A stretch of 26,193 nucleotides of DNA, from positions 1-26,193 of the forward strand of contig NZ_DLHQ01000027.1 in the NCBI RefSeq assembly GCF_002483305.1, read 5' to 3'. How positions within the stretch are numbered: position 1 is the stretch's first letter; each line of letters opens with the position of its first letter. This DNA is from Brevundimonas sp. UBA7664. Its GTDB lineage: Bacteria; Pseudomonadota; Alphaproteobacteria; Caulobacterales; Caulobacteraceae. The notes beneath the pieces are model-generated. The model searched no databases. It saw only the letters and a program-made list of their open reading frames with translations, and was not told where the DNA came from. The translations under genes and the position numbers were made by a program. This document shows positions 20,617 through 26,193 of the stretch, in pieces.

Positions 20617-21861
20617 TTAATGTGAAGGGCTCGAAACATAGAAGCTTGCGGCGTTGCCGACCGCATTGGCCCCGGTGATGACGGAGCGGTTCGAGCCCGC
20701 GACGGCTGTATTGGCGACCGCCGACACATCGCCCGAGTTGGTCTGGGTGTTGCGGGCTTCCAGATACCCCTCGCATTCCGAGCAGGCGAAGCCGGTGACA
20801 TTGTTGCCCACGGCCTCGGCGCCCACCGCGACGTCATAGCCATTCGTGCCCGAGAAGGTCGCGACGACGTCCACCCCGCCGGAATTGAACTGGGTGTTGT
20901 CGATCTCGACATAGATGTCGTTGTTGCCGACGGACACTTCATTGGCGACGCCGCGGGCCTGGGCCTGGGCCCGGCCGTAGTCATAGGCGGTGGTCAGGGC
21001 GGAGGCGCGGACGAAGCTGGTGTTGTTCTGGTCAACGGCGGTCACCACCGAGCCGCCCTCATTGTACAGCACGGCCTGGTTGCCGGAGGCGCGGGCGCGC
21101 GAGGCCAGGTCCCAGGCGTTGCCGGCGTTCGCGCTGGCCTCTGCCTCGACGAAGTCGCCGGTCGAGCGCTGGACGATCGACAGATCCTGGCCCGAGGTCG
21201 CGTTGCTGTTCACCGCGACGGCGTTGACGATGGCCTCGCTGTTCACGCTGCCGGTGGCGGGGATGTACTGGCTCTCGACGCGGCCGAACGACCGGACCAC
21301 GGCCGAGGAGGACTGATCGATCGTCCCCTGGAGGGCCGAGGCCTGACCCGCGAGGGCGACGGTGTTGGAAATGGCCGAGGCGTTGACCGCCACGCCGCCA
21401 TGCAGCCGGGCGTCGCTGTCGCCGACCTCCGTCGTGGCGCTGACCACGTCGCCCGTGTTGGACTGGGTCGCATCGACGGTCAGATCGGCGTTGTAGGCGC
21501 TGACGGCCAGATAGTTGCCACCGGCCTGGGAGGCGGCGTTGACGGCGCCCCAGGTCTCGCCGCCCAGGGTGATGTTCGTCGTGGCGACGGCATTGCCTCT
21601 CATGTCCTGATCGGACTGGACGGTGATCGAGCCGTTTTCGACCGCGCCCGAGGCGCTGTTGCCCTGGGCCGAGGTCTCGACCGTCACCTGGTCCTGGGAA
21701 TCGACCACGTTCAGCGTCTGGCCGGCGAGGACGTCGCCCAGCTGCAGCTGTTGGTTCAGGACGATCGTGCCGTCCTGCGCGGCGGCCTCAGTAGCGGCTG
21801 CGGCGCACAGCACCGTCGCGGCGATCGTGCCAGCGAGACGGATCAGCGCGGGTTTCGCCAT
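20617..21861 (-). CDS. hfaD: Holdfast anchor protein HfaD (414 aa)
   Basis: HfaD is an outer-membrane/surface protein that, with HfaA, ties the polysaccharide holdfast to the cell pole in Caulobacteraceae. The signal peptide covers about residues 1-29 (ending TEAAAQ). The mature protein is made of asparagine-, alanine- and valine-rich repeats with recurring N(T/N)(S/G)GDV motifs (QSNTGDVVSA, TQTNSGDVSAV, QFNSGGVDVV), pointing to a beta-solenoid. Only two cysteines occur in the mature part (FACSECEG near residue 357). The start overlaps the 3' end of hfaB by 74 bases in another frame. GGAG precedes the ATG by 8 bases. The call rests on repeat type and position after hfaA-hfaB. Confidence 0.88.
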   Translation of the reverse strand: MAKPALIRLAGTIAATVLCAAAATEAAAQDGTIVLNQQLQLGDVLAGQTLNVVDSQDQVTVETSAQGNSASGAVENGSITVQSDQDMRGNAVATTNITLGGETWGAVNAASQAGGNYLAVSAYNADLTVDATQSNTGDVVSATTEVGDSDARLHGGVAVNASAISNTVALAGQASALQGTIDQSSSAVVRSFGRVESQYIPATGSVNSEAIVNAVAVNSNATSGQDLSIVQRSTGDFVEAEASANAGNAWDLASRARASGNQAVLYNEGGSVVTAVDQNNTSFVRASALTTAYDYGRAQAQARGVANEVSVGNNDIYVEIDNTQFNSGGVDVVATFSGTNGYDVAVGAEAVGNNVTGFACSECEGYLEARNTQTNSGDVSAVANTAVAGSNRSVITGANAVGNAASFYVSSPSH

Positions 21862-22804
21862 TGTTCGTCTCCGTGTTGGGGTAGGCCGGATAGAAGCCGC
21901 CGGTGGGGCCGACCGGTCCGCCCAGCGGATCGGGGCCGGCGGACAGGCAGACCTCCGGACCGGGCGCGCCGTAAAGATTGGCCATGAACTCGACCGTGGC
22001 CCGCTCGATCAGGGCGCGCACCGCCAGCTGGACCGGCTCAAGCCCGCCTTCGCCGGCCGAGATGTCGAAGACATTGCCGTCAAGGAAGTCGAACACCCCG
22101 GCCGAGATCTCACGGCCGATGATCTGCTTCTGGTAGGAGACGACATCGACCACCTCGAGCGAGGTGGTCTGGACCAGCCGCAGGTCGATGGCGATGTTCA
22201 TGACATAGGACTTGCCCGCGAAGGCTGCGGACAGGGGCGTCTGGCTGGTCGCCTGGCCGGCCGCCATGTCGAAGCCGCCTGAACGGATGTTGTAGTTCAC
22301 CTCGGTGATGCCGCCGATGATGTAGAAATCCGTGCCGGGCACCGAACCTGCGAGGATACGGCGGTACTGGACGTCGTCCGCGCCGCCGGGACCGTCGTCG
22401 CCGATCAGGCGATTGTTGGCGTAGCGCAGCTCCATCTCGGAGACCGAGGTGTCGTAGCGTTCGGTGATGCGCGCGCCGGACTTGGCCAGGGCCGTCATGG
22501 CCATCAGGGACGCGCCGCCGGTGACCTGACGGCCGCCGTCCGCCGAGACCGTGCCGGTATAGTCGGCGATCCGGCCCACGGCGATGCGCGGGGAGGGCAG
22601 GTTATACCGCCGGGCGTAGTCGGCCATGCAGTAGAGGGCGGCGGAATAGGGGGTCGGATTGGCCGTCACCGGCGCATCGCCGATGGGGGTGGCGTACAAG
22701 CCCTGCGGCCCGGCCGAGGCGGAGATGCAGCCGCTCAGCAGGGCGGCGACCGCGCAGGCGGCCGCAGCGACCTTCAGGCGCCGACCAGTCTGGCCGCTGA
22801 TCAT
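21788..22804 (-). CDS. hfaB: Holdfast anchoring lipoprotein HfaB, CsgG-like (338 aa)
   Basis: HfaB is an outer-membrane lipoprotein related to CsgG, the curli secretion channel, and is needed to export and stabilise HfaA and HfaD. The signal MISGQTGRRLKVAAAACAVAALLSGC puts the lipidated cysteine at 26. The CsgG-like domain covers about 60-290, with RIAVGRIADYTGTVSADGGRQVTGGASLMAMTALAKSG, FYIIGGITEVNYNIRSGG and VMNIAIDLRLVQTTSLEVVDVVSYQKQIIGRE. The ATG overlaps the hfaA stop (ATGA at 22804-22801). The C-terminal 24 codons overlap hfaD; this tail is polar and basic (DPSRWHDRRDGAVRRSRY). Co-translation with both neighbours is likely. Confidence 0.92.
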   Translation of the reverse strand: MISGQTGRRLKVAAAACAVAALLSGCISASAGPQGLYATPIGDAPVTANPTPYSAALYCMADYARRYNLPSPRIAVGRIADYTGTVSADGGRQVTGGASLMAMTALAKSGARITERYDTSVSEMELRYANNRLIGDDGPGGADDVQYRRILAGSVPGTDFYIIGGITEVNYNIRSGGFDMAAGQATSQTPLSAAFAGKSYVMNIAIDLRLVQTTSLEVVDVVSYQKQIIGREISAGVFDFLDGNVFDISAGEGGLEPVQLAVRALIERATVEFMANLYGAPGPEVCLSAGPDPLGGPVGPTGGFYPAYPNTETNNGETRADPSRWHDRRDGAVRRSRY

Positions 22805-23241
22805 GGAAGCCTCAATGTGCCGTTCAGGCTGGTTCCGGCGGTGACGTCGCCGTTGTTGACCTGGCTGGAGTTGACGATGACCGTGTTGTGATTGCCCTGG
22901 ACCACCACATTCAGGCTGTTGCCGATGGCGGTGGAGCCGCCGATGGCCGTGCCGCCGGTCCCGCCCGCGCCGGAGTAGCTGGAAGACACTCCGCCGGTGG
23001 CGCTGGAATAGGCGCTGGCTCCGGCCTGGATGATGCCGTCGACGATCAGCCGGTTGCCGTTCGCGTCCCGGGTCGACCCGGTCTGGGAGCGAGCCGTGGC
23101 GTAGCGGGCGCCGCCGTAGCCGGACTGGTAGGCGCCCGCGCCCGACGATCCCGCGGACTGCGCCGCGGCCACGGCAGGCAGGGCGAGCATCGCGGCGGCG
23201 ACCACAACGAGGGCTGGCAGGACCTTGATCTGAACGGTCAT
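22801..23241 (-). CDS. hfaA: Holdfast anchor protein HfaA (146 aa)
   Basis: HfaA is a small secreted amyloid-like protein that forms surface oligomers and anchors the holdfast. The signal peptide covers about residues 1-28 (ALPAVAAAQS). The mature part is rich in G, S, Y and N, with GNSLNVVVQGNHNTVIVNSSQVNNGDV near the C-terminus, similar to curli-type repeats. It is first in the minus-strand operon hfaA-hfaB-hfaD. The ATG at 23241 is chosen because it starts the signal peptide; a longer frame to 23379 lacks one. In the 185-base divergent gap, two near-matches to a CtrA half-site (TAAACCAT and ATAACCAT on the minus strand) may reflect cell-cycle control. Confidence 0.9.
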   Translation of the reverse strand: MTVQIKVLPALVVVAAAMLALPAVAAAQSAGSSGAGAYQSGYGGARYATARSQTGSTRDANGNRLIVDGIIQAGASAYSSATGGVSSSYSGAGGTGGTAIGGSTAIGNSLNVVVQGNHNTVIVNSSQVNNGDVTAGTSLNGTLRLP

Positions 23242-23426
23242 GGCGGGCGACTCCACGCAAACATGGTTTACGGGCCGGCAAGGACCCTTCGTGCCAATCT
23301 GGGTCATGGTTATTAAGAACCACTTGCCAGAGTGCCGGTCGGTCGCCATTTCGCCGATCCGATTCGAAAGTAATTCCACTGCCCGACCGTCCGTCAGAGC
23401 CCGCTCTTCGCATCCCGTGGCAGACC

Positions 23427-24062
23427 TTGACGCTGGGATTGCTGATCGCCGCCGCCTATGCCGCGCAGCTGGGCTACGGCGGCGGGTCGCCGGAGCCAGC
23501 CGCCGCCTGGCTGGGCCTGGCGCCGCGCGCGCTGTGGAGCGGGGGCGGCAGCGGCCTGCTCACCTATGTCTTTCTGAACGGGAGCCTGGCGGCGACCGCG
23601 CTGGCGGTGGCCCTGACCCTGGTCCTGGGGACGCCCTTCGCGCGGCGCATGCCCGGCCTGACCGGCTTTCTGGGCTTGCTGACCTTCTTCTTCCTGTGCG
23701 GCGCCGCGGGCGGGCTGGCCTTCGCGGCCTTCTCGCCGGAAAGCCATGACGTCCTGATCGGCTCTTCGGCGGCGGTGTCCGGTCTTCTGGCCGCCGCCGT
23801 GCGCACGGCCGGCGGGCGGCGCGGGGTGGCTCCGCTGACCAGCCCGCTGCTGCTCGCGATCGGTGGGGTCTGGCTGGTCGCCAATGCGGCCGCGGCGTTC
23901 ACCGACGTTCTGGGGCGCAGCGCCTTCAGCGAATACGGCTGGCAAGCGCATATCGGCGGCTTCCTGGCCGGCGCCCTTCTGGTGGGACCCTGGACCCGGC
24001 TGTTCGGAGAACGGATCCCGCCATTTGATTCGCCGCCCGAACTGCGCGACGCTGATTCCTGA
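23427..24062 (+). CDS. Rhomboid-family intramembrane protease (211 aa or longer)
   Basis: About six hydrophobic segments are visible. The serine motif is IGSSAAVSGLLAA (canonical GASGA.SG), with the catalytic serine kept but the following glycine replaced by alanine. The histidine is in WQAHIGGFLAGALLVGPW, the usual last-helix motif, so the Ser-His dyad is intact. The protein would cleave membrane proteins within the bilayer; its substrate is unknown. The TTG at 23427 starts inside the first membrane helix. Upstream codons in the same frame read PLPDRPSEPALRIPWQTL, a plausible true N-terminus, but only non-standard starts (ATT 23373, CTG 23379) exist there, so the start is uncertain. It diverges from hfaA. 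Confidence 0.8.
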   Translation: MTLGLLIAAAYAAQLGYGGGSPEPAAAWLGLAPRALWSGGGSGLLTYVFLNGSLAATALAVALTLVLGTPFARRMPGLTGFLGLLTFFFLCGAAGGLAFAAFSPESHDVLIGSSAAVSGLLAAAVRTAGGRRGVAPLTSPLLLAIGGVWLVANAAAAFTDVLGRSAFSEYGWQAHIGGFLAGALLVGPWTRLFGERIPPFDSPPELRDADS

Positions 24063-24109
24063 AGCGGGCCGTCCGCGGCCGCGCTCTGTATAGAGAGGAA
24101 GGAGCCGCG

Positions 24110-24535
24110 ATGCTGGTCGCCGAAATTCTCAAGGACAAGGGCGACGCCGTCTACGCCATCGGACCAGATCTGCCGTTGGCGGACGCCTGTTCCGAGCTGG
24201 ACCGGTTGCGCGTGGGGGCCCTGATGGTCTGCGACGCCGACAAGGTCGTGGGGGTGCTGTCCGAAAGGGATGTGGTCAAGGCGGTGGCCCGCGATGGCCA
24301 GGCGGCGCTGACCCGTCCGGTCTCGGCCTATATGACGGCCGAGGTCGTCTTCGCCGCCCCGGGCGAGACGGTGGCGATTCTGATGGGGCGCATGACCGAT
24401 CGCCGTATCAGGCACCTGCCGGTGCTGCGCGACGGGCGACTGGCGGGCGTGATCTCGATCGGCGACGTGGTCAAATGCCAGATCGCGGAAGCCACCCAGG
24501 AAGCGGAATCCCTGCGTACATATATTGCGGGGTAG
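24110..24535 (+). CDS. Two-CBS-domain protein (141 aa)
   Basis: The protein consists of a CBS pair, a small regulatory module that binds adenine nucleotides. The first domain (about 10-62) ends VVGVLSERDVVKAVA and the second (about 75-132) ends LAGVISIGDVVKCQI. It has no other domain, so it probably acts as a stand-alone sensor or as a partner of another enzyme. GAAGGAG 6 bases before the ATG supports the start. It lies 47 bases after the rhomboid-like gene on the same strand, so co-transcription is possible. A weak hairpin (GGCAGG/CCTGCC) follows the stop directly. Confidence 0.92.
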   Translation: MLVAEILKDKGDAVYAIGPDLPLADACSELDRLRVGALMVCDADKVVGVLSERDVVKAVARDGQAALTRPVSAYMTAEVVFAAPGETVAILMGRMTDRRIRHLPVLRDGRLAGVISIGDVVKCQIAEATQEAESLRTYIAG

Positions 24536-24608
24536 GGCAGGCCCAATTCCTGCCACGGTCCGGCGACCGCGACTCCGCGAGAAAGTTCGTGAATCCGACG
24601 GATTCCGG

Positions 24609-24637
24609 TTGCGGACAAATCGGGCGCTGCGTATATC
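24609..24637 (+). promoter_or_regulatory. Distal rRNA promoter-like element P0
   Basis: TTGCGG, 17-base spacer, TATATC, followed by GCCGCCTCGCTC. The start-site sequence resembles that of the three promoters nearer the 16S gene. Confidence 0.5.
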
Positions 24638-24873
24638 GCCGCCTCGCTCGGAAACGGGCCGGCCGCCGGGGCCACGGAGACGAAAGCCTCCAGGGTTCCT
24701 CGGGAAGAAAGTCGCGAAAGCGGGTTGCTTCCTTAAGGGTGTTCGGTTAGGTTCCGCGCTCCAATCGAATCGTCGGTAACGAAACAGAGGCAAGCCTCTC
24801 GGGCTTTCCAGACGGTTTTTTGCGGCCTGAAGTCTTCGGATTTCAATCTCCACAAAATGGCTGAAAAGCCCGG

Positions 24874-24902
24874 TTGACACGGAGAATGGCTCTCTCTAGA
24901 CA
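24874..24902 (+). promoter_or_regulatory. rRNA promoter P1
   Basis: TTGACA, 17-base spacer, TAGACA, followed by GCCGCCTCCGCCGCC. Confidence 0.7.
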
Positions 24903-24964
24903 GCCGCCTCCGCCGCCCTCCGGGGCGGGTTCGCAGACAGGGGTTCTTCTTTAAAAAGAACCAC

Positions 24965-24992
24965 TTGACGCGGAAAAATGAGACGCTAAACA
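24965..24992 (+). promoter_or_regulatory. rRNA promoter P2
   Basis: TTGACG, 16-base spacer, TAAACA, followed by GCGCCTCCCTCGCCTCC. A hairpin-like GGTTCTT...AAAGAACC lies just upstream of it. Confidence 0.65.
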
Positions 24993-25051
24993 GCGCCTCC
25001 CTCGCCTCCGGGCGGGACTACTGGAAAGAGGTTCTTCTTCGGAATAACCGC

Positions 25052-25080
25052 TTGACACGGAATACCGAGGCGACTACATC
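25052..25080 (+). promoter_or_regulatory. rRNA promoter P3
   Basis: TTGACA, 17-base spacer, TACATC, followed by GCCGCCTCCGCCGTC. It is the promoter nearest the 16S gene, about 270 bases upstream. Confidence 0.65.
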
Positions 25081-25135
25081 GCCGCCTCCGCCGTCACCGG
25101 GCGTTAAACGGTGGGGCCGGTTCTCCGGCTTCTAC

Positions 25136-25148
25136 GGTCTTTGAAATC
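25136..25148 (+). promoter_or_regulatory. Candidate boxA-like antitermination site in the rRNA leader
   Basis: GGTCTTTGAAATC resembles the boxA core (GCTCTTT.A) of rRNA leaders and sits between P3 and a leader hairpin. A second GGTCTTTTTGAAA lies near 25228. Confidence 0.35.
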
Positions 25149-25178
25149 GTTGATCTGGAAAGAGAAACGCAGGCGGCG

Positions 25179-25217
25179 GTGTCCTAGCGATAGTCCTTCG
25201 GGACTGTCTATCGACAC
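25179..25217 (+). other. Leader hairpin with TTCG loop upstream of 16S rRNA
   Basis: GTGTC and GACAC close a stem containing CGAT...AGTCC, a TTCG tetraloop and GGACT...ATCG, with a 4-base bulge (GTCT) on the 3' side. It may help leader folding or processing. Confidence 0.5.
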
Positions 25218-25351
25218 TGACATCTGCGGTCTTTTTGAAAAGACACCATGACGTCGCTCTTCGGAGAGGCGTTCGTGGGATCTCGTCAATAATACGTAGA
25301 ACTAATGCCAAATCGGATTTCGGTCCGATCTGCTTAGGTCAGAAGTCAACT

Positions 25352-26193
<842 letters not shown>

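Larger units (their letters stand above)
24536..25351 (+). other. 816-base noncoding region: rRNA operon promoter and leader
   Basis: This stretch contains four promoter-like elements in series, hairpins and an antitermination-like box, and ends at the 16S rRNA. I see no protein gene in it. It is richer in A/T than its surroundings between about 24740 and 25000. Confidence 0.85.

Noticed and set aside
23272..23300. TGGCAC...TTGC on the minus strand before hfaA as a sigma-54 promoter
   Set aside because: The distance between GG and GC is 14 bases instead of 10.
24792..24821. Hairpin AAGCC/GGCTT followed by six T as a terminator upstream of P1
   Set aside because: The stem is only 5 bp and the T run begins 9 bases after it.
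23564..24880. 438-codon minus-strand open frame over the rhomboid and CBS genes
   Set aside because: It runs against two recognised genes and into the rRNA promoter region; its sequence has no domain.

Overview
The window looks like the chromosome of a stalked alphaproteobacterium of the family Caulobacteraceae, probably Brevundimonas or a close relative. The evidence is GC-rich DNA, a short-flagellin cluster next to a FlaEY-like gene, a holdfast-anchor operon hfaABD, CtrA-like and sigma-54 promoter motifs, an alphaproteobacterial LexA box, and a 16S rRNA start of Caulobacteraceae type at the right edge.

Bases 1-1571 hold the end of a phage-like module on the + strand. It runs from the glycine-rich C-terminus of a probable tail protein through a 55-aa ORF, a two-helix holin-like protein and an M15-type endolysin to an inner-membrane spanin with an outer-membrane spanin lipoprotein nested at its 3' end in another frame. 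Successive genes share ATGA/GTGA stop-start overlaps, so this is a compact lysis cassette of a prophage, tailocin or gene transfer agent.

Bases 1572-8809 are the flagellin locus. It has three near-identical 229-aa flagellins, a FlaG-family protein, a divergent 274-aa flagellin and a 903-aa FlaEY-like protein. Flagellins 1 and 2 each have a good sigma-54 promoter preceded by three CCGGCA-type sites about 21 bp apart (ftr-like, candidate FlbD enhancers). Flagellin 3 lacks both and is a mosaic of flagellins 1 and 2. All three share a leader with an in-frame mini-ORF that overlaps the flagellin start codon. A 41-aa ORF with a strong ribosome binding site lies convergent to the fourth flagellin.

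Bases 8884-17501 are mostly housekeeping genes: two envelope proteins, ssb with a LexA box, an EamA transporter, lspA-bamF, a CPA2 antiporter lacking its usual NAD-binding domain, a PhoH ATPase with a terminator in its leader, a gamma-carbonic-anhydrase-like protein, a PAS protein, and a secreted protein rich in proline and paired cysteines.

Bases 17629-24535 hold an M16 zinc protease, the holdfast-anchor operon hfaA-hfaB-hfaD (minus strand), a rhomboid-like protease and a two-CBS-domain protein. From 24536 to 25351 is an 816-base rRNA leader with four promoter-like elements in series, each followed by a related GC-rich start, leading into a 16S rRNA gene cut off by the window end. Cell-surface functions dominate: flagellum, holdfast, outer-membrane assembly and envelope proteolysis.
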